DNA of 49,455 bases. It comes from JADFDG01 sp965232985. Its GTDB lineage: Bacteria; Pseudomonadota; Gammaproteobacteria; Pseudomonadales; JADFDG01. This document shows positions 35,854 through 45,301 of this stretch, piece by piece. The notes under the pieces are model-generated. The model did no database searches. It worked only from the letters and a program-made list of their open reading frames with translations, and had not been told where the DNA came from. The stretch spans positions 1 to 49,455 of the forward strand of contig CBDDRC010000002.1 in assembly GCA_965232985.1 (NCBI GenBank), read 5' to 3'. The position numbers and the translations under genes are program-made. How positions within the stretch are numbered: the first letter of the stretch is position 1; every line of letters starts with the position of its first letter.

Positions 35854-36206
35854 GGTGGTGAACCGCGCTCAAGCACCAAGCCGACATCTTTCGCGCCGCG
35901 CAATGCCCCGGGTTTGGACAGCCGCAAGCGCAACCACGGCACCCGGAACTCGGCGAGTACCAGTTGGGCTATCTCCTCCGCGAGGCGCTCCACCAGCTGC
36001 GCTTCGCTTTGCTGCACGTGAGCGATGATGCGCTTGCCCACCGCCTTGTAATCGAGCGTGTCCCTGATGTCATCGCTGGCGGCCGCCTTGCGGATATCGA
36101 ACCCCATTTCAAGATCAATGCTGATGGTCTGCCGGATGCGCCGCTCCCAGGCAAAGATGCCGATCACGGTATCGACCCGCAGATCGTTGATGTAAACGAT
36201 ATCCAT
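35850..36206 (-). CDS. folB: Dihydroneopterin aldolase
   Basis: 118-aa enzyme that cleaves dihydroneopterin to hydroxymethyl-dihydropterin and glycolaldehyde, one step before FolK. Visible are MDIVYINDLRVDTVIGIFAW, the IDLEMGFDIRKAAASDD segment, TLDYKAVGKRI and VERLAEEIAQLVL with the catalytic Glu/Lys region (LRLSKPGAL). Length is typical (about 120). The ATG giving MDIVYI is preferred; the upstream frame is high-GC noise. It is divergent from plsY, as in E. coli. Confidence 0.96.
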   Translation of the reverse strand: MDIVYINDLRVDTVIGIFAWERRIRQTISIDLEMGFDIRKAAASDDIRDTLDYKAVGKRIIAHVQQSEAQLVERLAEEIAQLVLAEFRVPWLRLRLSKPGALRGAKDVGLVLERGSPP

Positions 36207-36319
36207 GGTGCTGTACCTGCCTGGCATCATGCCCTGTGGTGATTCGGCCGCCGGGCGGCGGGGACAGCGGCGAGGCCGCAGACTAGAATCGGCGACCGCA
36301 AACAGCTTAGGGAAAAGGC

Positions 36320-36964
36320 GTGGAATTCTCACAACTCTTCGGCGCCGTAGCAACGACCGCCGCAACTCCCGCAGCAATCGCCACCGTTATCGGCTTCTGC
36401 GTACTGGGCTACCTGCTCGGCTCAATCTCCACCGCCATCCTCGTTTGCCGCGCACTCGGCTACCCCGATCCGCGTGACGAAGGCTCCGGCAATCCCGGCG
36501 CCACCAACGTGCTGCGCGTGGCCGGCAAGCCGGCGGCCGCCGTCACCCTGCTCGGCGACGTGCTCAAGGGCGTGCTGCCGGTGCTGCTCGCCCGCCTCGT
36601 CGGCGTCGACGCGGCGGCCCTCGCCTGGATCGGCTTCTTTGCCTTCCTCGGCCACCTCTACCCGGTGTTCTTCCGCTTCGAGGGCGGCAAGGGCGTCGCC
36701 ACCGCGCTCGGCGTCATCAATACGCTCGCCTGGCCGGCCGGCCTCGCGGTGATGATTTCCTGGCTGCTGGTGTTCCTGCCGTTCCGGATTTCGTCCCTGG
36801 CGGCGATCGTCAGCTGGGCGCTGGCGCCGCTGTGGCTGTGGATTTTTGCGCCGCAATTCCTCGGCGCGATGATCCCGCTGTCGGCGCTGCTGATCTGGCG
36901 CCACCGCCAGAACATCAAGGATCTGCTGGCCGGCCGGGAACACAGTTTCCGCAAGCAGGACTGA
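36320..36964 (+). CDS. plsY: Glycerol-3-phosphate acyltransferase PlsY
   Basis: 214-aa inner-membrane enzyme that acylates glycerol-3-phosphate from acyl-phosphate, the first step in phospholipid synthesis. The three PlsY motifs are visible: LGSISTAILVCRALGYPDPR with GSGNPGATNVLR, FRFEGGKGVATALG, and RHRQNIKDLLAGRE. About five to six TM segments are predicted. The N terminus has about 15 extra residues before the first helix. The start is a GTG with AGGGAA upstream. A TAGAAT at about 36,276-36,281 with GGGACA 17 bases before it may be its promoter (weak -35). It converges with tsaD across 6 nt. Confidence 0.95.
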   Translation: MEFSQLFGAVATTAATPAAIATVIGFCVLGYLLGSISTAILVCRALGYPDPRDEGSGNPGATNVLRVAGKPAAAVTLLGDVLKGVLPVLLARLVGVDAAALAWIGFFAFLGHLYPVFFRFEGGKGVATALGVINTLAWPAGLAVMISWLLVFLPFRISSLAAIVSWALAPLWLWIFAPQFLGAMIPLSALLIWRHRQNIKDLLAGREHSFRKQD

Positions 36965-36970
36965 ACAAAA

Positions 36971-38023
36971 TCAGCCGGGTGCCGGCGCCTGCAAATCCGT
37001 CATCGGCCAGCGCGCTCGCACCCTGATTTCCAACCCTGTCCGCTCACCGGCGCGCAGCCGCTGCGCGCCGGCAAACGCCACCATCGCGCCGTTGTCGCTG
37101 CAAAATTCGAAGCGCGGGTAATGTACACGGGCATCGAGTCGCGCGGTCATTTCCTGCAGGGCAACACGCAAACACAGATTCGCGCTCACCCCGCCCGCCA
37201 CCACCAGATCGCGCCGGCCAGTCGCCGCCAGTGCCCGCCGGCACTTGATCACCAGCGTATCGACCACCGCCTGCTGGAACGAGGCCGCGAGGTTGGCGCG
37301 CGCGGTAGCGGCGATTTCACCTTGCGCATCACGCGCCGCCTTGATCGCCAGCATCACCGCCGTTTTCAGGCCGCTGAAACTGAAATCGAAGCCGGGGCGG
37401 TCGGTCATCGGCCGGGGGAAGGCGTAGGCGGACGCGTCGCCGCCCTCGGCAAGTTTTGCCAACACCGGACCGCCGGGATAGGGCAAACCCAACAGCTTGG
37501 CAGTCTTGTCGAAGGCCTCCCCGGCGGCGTCGTCGATGGACTCACCCAGCAGCCGGTAGCGCCCCACCCCTGCCACGTCGACGATCTGGGTGTGCCCGCC
37601 GCTGACCAGCAAAGCCAGGAAGGGGAAGGCCGGCGGGTTGGCCTCCAGCAGCGGCGCCAGCAGATGCGCCTCCATGTGGTGGACCTCGACAGCCGGAACA
37701 TCCCAGGCCATGGCCAGCGCCCGGGCCGTGCAGGCGCCCACCAGCAGAGCCCCGGCAAGGCCCGGGCCGGCGGTGTAAGCGACCGCGTCAACCGGCTTGT
37801 TTCCAGCATGCCCAGCGATAGCGAGCACTTCCGTCACCAGCGGTAGCAGGCGGCGGACATGGTCGCGGGAAGCCAGCTCCGGCACCACGCCGCCGTACTC
37901 GGCATGCAGGGGAATCTGGCTGTACAAACGGTGTGCCAGCAGGCTGCCGTCACCACCCGCAGCGGCCTCATAAACGGCCACACCGGTCTCATCGCAGGAG
38001 GTTTCGATACCGAGGACGCGCAT
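36971..38023 (-). CDS. tsaD: tRNA N6-adenosine threonylcarbamoyltransferase TsaD
   Basis: 350-aa ASKHA-family enzyme that with TsaB and TsaE transfers threonylcarbamoyl to A37 of ANN-decoding tRNAs. The N terminus MRVLGIETSCDETGVAVYE and the metal-binding HHMEAH (H116 and H120) are diagnostic, as are LLVSGGHTQIV, GEAFDKTAKLLGLPYPGGP and VVAGGVSANLCLR. The start ATG gives MRVLGIET; 30 upstream residues are non-homologous. It faces rpsU, the usual arrangement in Gammaproteobacteria. Confidence 0.97.
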   Translation of the reverse strand: MRVLGIETSCDETGVAVYEAAAGGDGSLLAHRLYSQIPLHAEYGGVVPELASRDHVRRLLPLVTEVLAIAGHAGNKPVDAVAYTAGPGLAGALLVGACTARALAMAWDVPAVEVHHMEAHLLAPLLEANPPAFPFLALLVSGGHTQIVDVAGVGRYRLLGESIDDAAGEAFDKTAKLLGLPYPGGPVLAKLAEGGDASAYAFPRPMTDRPGFDFSFSGLKTAVMLAIKAARDAQGEIAATARANLAASFQQAVVDTLVIKCRRALAATGRRDLVVAGGVSANLCLRVALQEMTARLDARVHYPRFEFCSDNGAMVAFAGAQRLRAGERTGLEIRVRARWPMTDLQAPAPG

Positions 38024-38100
38024 GATGGGGATCCGGGCCGTGCCGGCGTGGGCGGAAGTTAAGGAGTGGCATTGTACCCGGCAGATAGCCGCCCGGCGGC

Positions 38101-38129
38101 TGGCAATCCGCAAGGCAGGCGGCTAGAAT
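38101..38129 (+). promoter_or_regulatory. Candidate sigma-70 promoter for rpsU
   Basis: TGGCAA (38,101-38,106) and TAGAAT (38,124-38,129) are separated by 17 bases, in the tsaD-rpsU divergent gap. The -10 matches the consensus at five of six bases; the -35 is moderate. The leader to the rpsU start would be about 90 nt. Confidence 0.45.
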
Positions 38130-38226
38130 GCCCGGCCTTCCCGCCGTCCGACGGCCGCAAACCGGCCGGCAGGGATCAAGAAAAGAAACCGATTTCCAAC
38201 GTCTTTTATCTGGTAGGTGTATCTGC

Positions 38227-38442
38227 ATGCCGCAAGTCAAACTCCGTGAAGGCGAGCCGTTCGACGTCGCCCTGCGTCGCTTCAAGCGTTCCTGCGAAAA
38301 AGCCGGCCTGCTGGCCGAAGTCCGTCGTCGCGAGGCTTACGAGAAGCCCACGATGGAGCGCAAGCGCAAGAAGGCTGCCGCTGTAAAACGGCACCAGAAG
38401 AAGGTGTCGCGCGAGTCGGTTATCCGCCAGCGCATGTACTGA
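38227..38442 (+). CDS. rpsU: 30S ribosomal protein S21
   Basis: 71-aa basic ribosomal protein, first gene of the macromolecular-synthesis operon. It reads MPQVKLREGEPFDVALRRFK, RSCEKAGLLAEVRRREAYEK and KRKKAAAVKRHQKK, nearly identical in pattern to E. coli S21 (also 71 aa). The ATG has AGGTG about 8 bases upstream; upstream in-frame codons are leader. In E. coli rpsU-dnaG-rpoD couples translation, replication and transcription; here yqeY lies between rpsU and dnaG. Confidence 0.98.
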   Translation: MPQVKLREGEPFDVALRRFKRSCEKAGLLAEVRRREAYEKPTMERKRKKAAAVKRHQKKVSRESVIRQRMY

Positions 38443-38516
38443 TTTCCGCTCCGGCTGCTCGCCATTTGGGGCAAGCGTCGTCAGCGACAAGCCGGAACTG
38501 ACATGTCGCAACTGCT

Positions 38517-38966
38517 GTGTCTGAATTAAAATCCCGCCTCACCGAGGCAATGAAAGCGGCGATGCGTGCCCATCAAAAGGAGCGCCTCGCCGCTGTGCGT
38601 TTGGCCCTCGCCGCGATCAAGCAGGTTGAAGTCGATGAGCGCAAGGAACTCACCGACAGCGATGTGCTCGCCGTGCTCGACAAAATGGTCAAGCAACGGC
38701 GCGAATCCATCGCCCAGTACGAACAGGCCAACCGCACCGATCTTGTCGCCCAGGAGCAGGCCGAGATCACCGTGCTGCAGGAATTCCTGCCGGCACAGCT
38801 CAGCGCCACCGAAATCGATGCGCTGATCGCGCAAGCCATCAGCGCCAGCGGCGCCACGGGCATGCGCGACATGGGCAAGGCGATGAACTTACTGCGTCCG
38901 CAGCTCGCCGGCCGTGCCGACATGGGCGCAGTCAGCAATCAGCTGAAAGCGAAGCTCGGCGGCTGA
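38517..38966 (+). CDS. yqeY: GatB/YqeY domain-containing protein
   Basis: 149-aa helical protein of the YqeY family, similar to the tail domain of the tRNA-amidotransferase subunit GatB. Characteristic segments are LKSRLTEAMKAAMRAHQKER, LAAIKQVEVDERKELTDSD, AQEQAEITVLQEFLPAQLS and MGKAMNLLRPQLAGRADMGA. Function is unknown, perhaps tRNA-related. The start is a GTG with no strong Shine-Dalgarno. It sits between rpsU and dnaG, as in Pseudomonas and Xanthomonas relatives. Confidence 0.95.
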   Translation: MSELKSRLTEAMKAAMRAHQKERLAAVRLALAAIKQVEVDERKELTDSDVLAVLDKMVKQRRESIAQYEQANRTDLVAQEQAEITVLQEFLPAQLSATEIDALIAQAISASGATGMRDMGKAMNLLRPQLAGRADMGAVSNQLKAKLGG

Positions 38967-38976
38967 CTGGCCCCGG

Positions 38977-39006
38977 AAGGCCGCGCACAGGGCGGCCTTT
39001 TTGTTT
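38977..39006 (+). terminator. Intrinsic terminator between yqeY and dnaG
   Basis: AAGGCCGC and GCGGCCTT (8 bp) flank a 7-nt loop and are followed by TTTGTTT. The dnaG start lies only 12 nt further on, so it must reduce readthrough into dnaG. In E. coli terminator T1 before dnaG similarly keeps primase levels low. Confidence 0.85.
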
Positions 39007-39017
39007 AACCTCGCGCC

Positions 39018-40898
39018 ATGGCCCGCGTCCCGCAAACCTTCATCGACGACCTCCTCGCCCGCACCGATATCGTCGGCGTGATCGAGTCGCGCGTGCCGCT
39101 GAAGCGAGCCGGACGCAACTATTCGGCCTGCTGTCCGTTCCACAAGGAAAAAACGCCGTCGTTTACGGTGAGCCCCGACAAACAGTTCTTCTACTGTTTC
39201 GGCTGCGGCGCCACCGGCAACGCCATCGGTTTTCTGATGGATTACGAACGCCGCAGCTTCCCTGAAGCCGTCGAGGAACTGGCTGGCCGCGCCGGCCTCA
39301 CCGTACCGCACGAGGGCAACGAGGACGATGCGCAGTCCTCGCGCAATCGCGCGCTGTACGAAGTGCTCGCCAACGCCGATCGCAACTACCAGGAACAATT
39401 GCGCCAGCATACGCTGCGCAACCGTGCCGTCGATTACTTGCGCAGCCGCGGCCTTACCGGCGAGATCGCGCGCCGTTTCGGCCTCGGCTATGCACCGCCC
39501 GGCTGGGATCATCTGCTCACCGCGCTCGGTGGCGACGAAACCAAAAACCGTTTGCTGATCGACGCCGGCCTGATCGTTGCGCAGGACGGCAAAACCTACG
39601 ACCGTTTTCGCGATCGCATCATGTTTCCCATCCGCGACCTGCGCGGCCGGGTGATCGGTTTCGGCGGTCGGGTGATCGGCGACGGCAAACCGAAATACCT
39701 GAATTCGCCGGAAACACCGGTATTCCACAAGGGCCGCGAACTTTACGGCCTGTACGAAGCGAAACAGGCAAACCGCACCCTGGAAAAACTGCTCGTCGTC
39801 GAAGGCTATATGGATGTGATCGCGCTGGCGCAGCAGGGCATCACCTGCGCCGTCGCCACGCTCGGTACCGCCTGCACCAGCGATCACGTCGATCTGCTGT
39901 TCCGCCAGGCGAGCGAGGTGGTTTTTTGTTTCGATGGCGATGCCGCCGGCCGCAAGGCCGCGTGGCGCGCACTCGAAGCAACGCTGCCGAAAATGCAGGA
40001 TGGCCGCGTCGCCCGCGTCCTGTTTCTGCCGGCCGAGCACGATCCGGACAGCCTGGTGCGCGCCGAAGGCGTCGCCGCCTTCAACGATCTGCTCGCGCAG
40101 GCACACAGCGTCGATGACGTACTGTTTCGCGAACTCGCGTCGCGCGTCGATCTTGCCCGCACCGACGGCCGCGCGCGGCTTGCCGCTATCGCAAAACCCT
40201 ACCTCGCCCAGGTGCCAGGCGAGGTGCTGCGGGCACTGATGACGCAAAAACTCGCCGACATTGCCCAACTCGATCCGCGCCTGCTTGCCGCCCTACCGAC
40301 CGGCCGGGCGGAGGCGCTCGGCTTCGATGCTGACGATGGCTCACCGCCACCGTACGACATCCCGCTGCCCGCAGACAGCCATGCAGAAAGAACCACCGGG
40401 CAGCAACGCGGGTGGCAGGCGCGTGGGGCACGCGCCCGCCCCGGCCGCGCCGCATCACTCAGTGTGGCCGGCCACATCGTCCGCAAGCTGCTCGCCGCTC
40501 CGGAGCTGGCCGGCGAGATCATCCTGCTGCCGGAACTGCGCGCCCTGGAACAGCCCCACGTCGCCCTGCTCTGCGAGGTTGTCGATATTCTCCGTGACAC
40601 GGATCCGCCATCCGTGGCGGCCCTGTTCGGCCGCCTGCAGGGCAGCGAGCACTTCGACAGCTTTGCCAGCCTCGCGGGGCGTGAATTCCTGATTCACCCG
40701 AAAGACAACCCCGAAGGTCTGGAAACCCTGCGCCGGGAGATCTCGGATGGCCTCCGGCAGCTGGAATTCGCATGGTGTGACGACGAACTGGCCCGGGAAC
40801 TGCACCGGCCAGACGGCCCCGATCACGGCCGCTACCGGGAACTGCAGCAACAACACTCCGCCCTCAAGGCCGCCATAGAGCGCCACCCGGCGCGCTGA
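39018..40898 (+). CDS. dnaG: DNA primase
   Basis: 626-aa primase that makes RNA primers at the replication fork. The CHC2 zinc finger is C39-P-F-H42 and C60-F-G-C63; next come the catalytic core with the RNA polymerase basic motif (DRIMFPIRDLRGRVIGFGGR) and the Toprim domain (VVEGYMDVIAL, CFDGDAAGRKAAWRA). The C-terminal DnaB-binding helical domain covers about 470-620. It lacks a clear Shine-Dalgarno and directly follows a terminator, consistent with low expression. Confidence 0.98.
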   Translation: MARVPQTFIDDLLARTDIVGVIESRVPLKRAGRNYSACCPFHKEKTPSFTVSPDKQFFYCFGCGATGNAIGFLMDYERRSFPEAVEELAGRAGLTVPHEGNEDDAQSSRNRALYEVLANADRNYQEQLRQHTLRNRAVDYLRSRGLTGEIARRFGLGYAPPGWDHLLTALGGDETKNRLLIDAGLIVAQDGKTYDRFRDRIMFPIRDLRGRVIGFGGRVIGDGKPKYLNSPETPVFHKGRELYGLYEAKQANRTLEKLLVVEGYMDVIALAQQGITCAVATLGTACTSDHVDLLFRQASEVVFCFDGDAAGRKAAWRALEATLPKMQDGRVARVLFLPAEHDPDSLVRAEGVAAFNDLLAQAHSVDDVLFRELASRVDLARTDGRARLAAIAKPYLAQVPGEVLRALMTQKLADIAQLDPRLLAALPTGRAEALGFDADDGSPPPYDIPLPADSHAERTTGQQRGWQARGARARPGRAASLSVAGHIVRKLLAAPELAGEIILLPELRALEQPHVALLCEVVDILRDTDPPSVAALFGRLQGSEHFDSFASLAGREFLIHPKDNPEGLETLRREISDGLRQLEFAWCDDELARELHRPDGPDHGRYRELQQQHSALKAAIERHPAR

Positions 40899-41007
40899 CG
40901 GCGCCGTAGCACCCCAGCGGCCTGCCGCAAGCAACTCAACCCTGAGTCTGCTGTCCAAATCCCGTCCCGACCCGGTCTTTTGGCTGGCTGCGCCGGGGGA
41001 GCGCCGG

Positions 41008-41013
41008 TATAAT
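41008..41013 (+). promoter_or_regulatory. Candidate -10 element of an internal rpoD promoter
   Basis: A perfect TATAAT sits in the 201-bp dnaG-rpoD gap, about 85 nt before the rpoD ATG. No good -35 lies at 16-18 bases (TGGCTG or similar), so it may need an activator or work weakly. E. coli also has promoters ahead of rpoD, within dnaG. Confidence 0.5.
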
Positions 41014-41099
41014 CCTCGGCCCCTCCGGTGGCTTGATCCGAGGCGCATGTCGCCCCGGTTCGCCCGCTGTTGCCACAACTTCTCTCAGAACGGTGCCCG

Positions 41100-43109
<2,010 letters not shown>

Positions 43110-43127
43110 TCGCCGCGAAATAAACAA

Positions 43128-43150
43128 GGGCGCCGCAAAGGCGCCCTTTT
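43128..43150 (+). terminator. Rho-independent terminator after rpoD
   Basis: GGGCGCC and GGCGCCC arms with loop GCAAA are followed by TTTT, 18 nt after the rpoD stop and 10 nt before the tRNA gene. Confidence 0.88.
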
Positions 43151-43159
43151 CCGGTTGCC

Positions 43160-43236
<77 letters not shown>

Positions 43237-43488
43237 ATTAAATCAACCGGTTATGCCATAAATGGCCTCTAACCCTTCATCTCGACCGAGAAATCCCGGC
43301 CAATATGTGCCGTTGGTGTGCCGTTTAGTACGTCCTGTGTTGTTCGCTTCCCAGCAAGAGGCGCCGCTCGAATAAGCGATCCGTTATCTCGGAGCCCTCT
43401 AGCACTGTCTTCCCCCAGCCTCGCCAGCCGGTACCCGGCTGACGATACTTGGAGGCTGTGTCAGTGACGACGAATCGAGACTTTCCAG
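43237..43488. other. 252-bp gap between the tRNA and the first island gene
   Basis: I see no convincing gene, terminator or promoter here. A 65-codon frame on the minus strand overlaps the start of the next gene and resembles nothing I know. No integrase lies here, although many elements that use a tRNA 3' end carry one at this position. The left attachment core would be the tRNA 3' end itself; its copy must be outside the window. Confidence 0.5.
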
Positions 43489-44826
43489 ATGATGGACAAT
43501 CCCACCACTTCCCAAGCCGCACGCGTTATGACACTCGCACAGGCCGCAAAAGACTGCGGCCTGAAGCCCGACGAATTGTTGACGCGGGCCGCAAATGGGG
43601 ACGTAGATCTAAGCATCCGGATCCCGCCAACCTTATATGCGCACATTGTTGTGCGGAACTTCGTCAACGAGCGCCCAGGCCAAAGCAGTGGCGCAGGCGC
43701 ACTTTTTCCTCAGCTAGTCATGCCAATACCGTATCCGGTTGCAAGGGAGGTCGTGCTGACTCGGAAGCACTGTGGCGACATCCTCGCGTATGGACAATGC
43801 GACGCATGGTTCTTCCCCGCCGTACTGGAATACACCGAAGGAAGAGACGTCGAGTTCCGCCGCCTTCTTGACCGCAAAATCATTCCCGGATGGCGTGAAC
43901 GTTTAGCCGGACGCGGTTACAACGAAAATCGTTCTCTAAGCGCATGGCCGGATTTCGGTGGCGATCCTCCATTCCTGGTTGCATGCGAACACGACGAGCT
44001 TAGTTACCTAGTATCCAAGGAAGGACTACTGCATCCAGCGCCGGAGAACATTCTTGAAGAGAGGCTCCGTGTGTGCGCAGGCGACACGCCCTATCCGACG
44101 CTCCTACCCGGAGACATGGATCGCAAATTGCGCGCGGCAGAACAGGTGCTCTTGGACGAACAATCGCGCCAAGCACCCTATGCGTTCGAATACTGGTTCG
44201 CGCTTTATCCAACCGACAATGTTCCCGGCATCAACCGAGCAAGAGAGGTCGAATGTCCTTCTGCAATTACGATTGACCCGAGCGCCCTCAGGATTTCGGA
44301 AGATGCGCTGGCAAGAATCATTCCCGGGCGGACAATCGAGAAGCCAGACTTCAGCCATGCCCTGACAGAGTTCGACCTTGAGACTCACGAAAACACGTCC
44401 ACCAGCCTCAAGGCGCTAAACGACATCGCCATCAAGATATGGTCTGCCACATCTCCGTATGACGATACATTCCCGACAGAAGAAGCACTTATCAAGACCA
44501 TCATGGCGGCATGTAACTTCAAGGAATACCTCGCCAAGTCAGCGGAATTAGTCATTCGGCCCGACTATGCAAAACCAAAATTGCCGCCCCAGAGCAGGGC
44601 GCGACTTGGCAAAGGCTTCAGAAGCGAACGGTGGAAGAGAGTGGTAGAGGCATCAAGAAAATACTGGGCCAATGCTGACCCCACCGACCCGGCGCAATGC
44701 ACTCATAACGACATCGTCGAGGACTGGCTAGTCGGCAAACCAAAGGAATACATGCCGGCTGACGTGGCTAAGCATATGGCCGGGCTCATTCGCCCAGACA
44801 ATGCGAAACGAAGCCGCCCCAAGTAG
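43489..44826 (+). CDS. Uncharacterised island protein
   Basis: 445-aa protein that I do not recognise. Its first 40 residues (VMTLAQAAKDCGLKPDELLTR) look like a small DNA-binding helix-turn-helix of the MerR/excisionase type, but this is tentative. The middle is mixed alpha/beta with several aromatic-rich segments (AYGQCDAWFFPAVLEYTEG; YAFEYWFALYPTDN). The C terminus is basic (NAKRSRPK). No catalytic motif, signal peptide or TM segment is seen. GC content is lower than in the core genes. It occupies the place of yfjH in the CP4-57-like order tRNA, X, alpA, yfjI. ATG at 43,489 or 43,492 could be the start. Confidence 0.75.
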   Translation: MMDNPTTSQAARVMTLAQAAKDCGLKPDELLTRAANGDVDLSIRIPPTLYAHIVVRNFVNERPGQSSGAGALFPQLVMPIPYPVAREVVLTRKHCGDILAYGQCDAWFFPAVLEYTEGRDVEFRRLLDRKIIPGWRERLAGRGYNENRSLSAWPDFGGDPPFLVACEHDELSYLVSKEGLLHPAPENILEERLRVCAGDTPYPTLLPGDMDRKLRAAEQVLLDEQSRQAPYAFEYWFALYPTDNVPGINRAREVECPSAITIDPSALRISEDALARIIPGRTIEKPDFSHALTEFDLETHENTSTSLKALNDIAIKIWSATSPYDDTFPTEEALIKTIMAACNFKEYLAKSAELVIRPDYAKPKLPPQSRARLGKGFRSERWKRVVEASRKYWANADPTDPAQCTHNDIVEDWLVGKPKEYMPADVAKHMAGLIRPDNAKRSRPK

Positions 44827-44837
44827 GTCCTCTAACT

Positions 44838-44874
<37 letters not shown>

Positions 44875-45016
44875 AACTTCACCACCGCCATAAAACAGTC
44901 AACCGTACGGGTCTTGCCATCATTGGTAAGTCCAAACGATACGAATCCAGACTTCAACAGTTCGAAGCTCTGAAGAATCCGCCTGGCATGCAACACGCCT
45001 TACGGAGGACAGAGCC

Positions 45017-45301
45017 ATGCACCCCTGCAACAACACGTTCAAATCAGGCCCGCCCGAAACCCTGCTCACGCGCAAGCAAGTTGAAGAGCTTCTGGACGTA
45101 TCGCGGGCCACGATCTATCGGTGGCTGAAGTCAAACGCTGCGTTCCCGAAACAGATTCGGTTGTACCCGAACAAAAAGAAGTCAGCTGTGCGCTGGCGCC
45201 TCAGCGAGCTTCTTGCGTATATCACGGCATCGACCGTATGTACGTCCAGCACTGCCGAAGCGACCGACCCGAACTTCCTTGTGAAGGGGCTGCGGGAATG
45301 A
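45017..45301 (+). CDS. alpA: AlpA-family transcriptional regulator
   Basis: 94-aa small DNA-binding protein. The HTH (about 16-45) reads LLTRKQVEELLDVSRATIYRW, then AAFPKQIRL, and SAVRWRLSELLAYI, as in AlpA/prophage regulatory proteins. In CP4-57 AlpA activates the integrase/excisionase gene and promotes excision. A strong GGAGG precedes the ATG. The stop overlaps the yfjI-like ATG (ATGA), so the two are co-translated. Confidence 0.9.
   Translation: MHPCNNTFKSGPPETLLTRKQVEELLDVSRATIYRWLKSNAAFPKQIRLYPNKKKSAVRWRLSELLAYITASTVCTSSTAEATDPNFLVKGLRE

Noticed and set aside
38889..40268. 459-codon minus-strand open frame
   Set aside because: Antisense to dnaG; no family features.
43325..43522. 65-codon minus-strand open frame beside the tRNA
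   Set aside because: Overlaps the start of the 445-aa gene, has no good ribosome-binding site and shows no similarity I can recognise.
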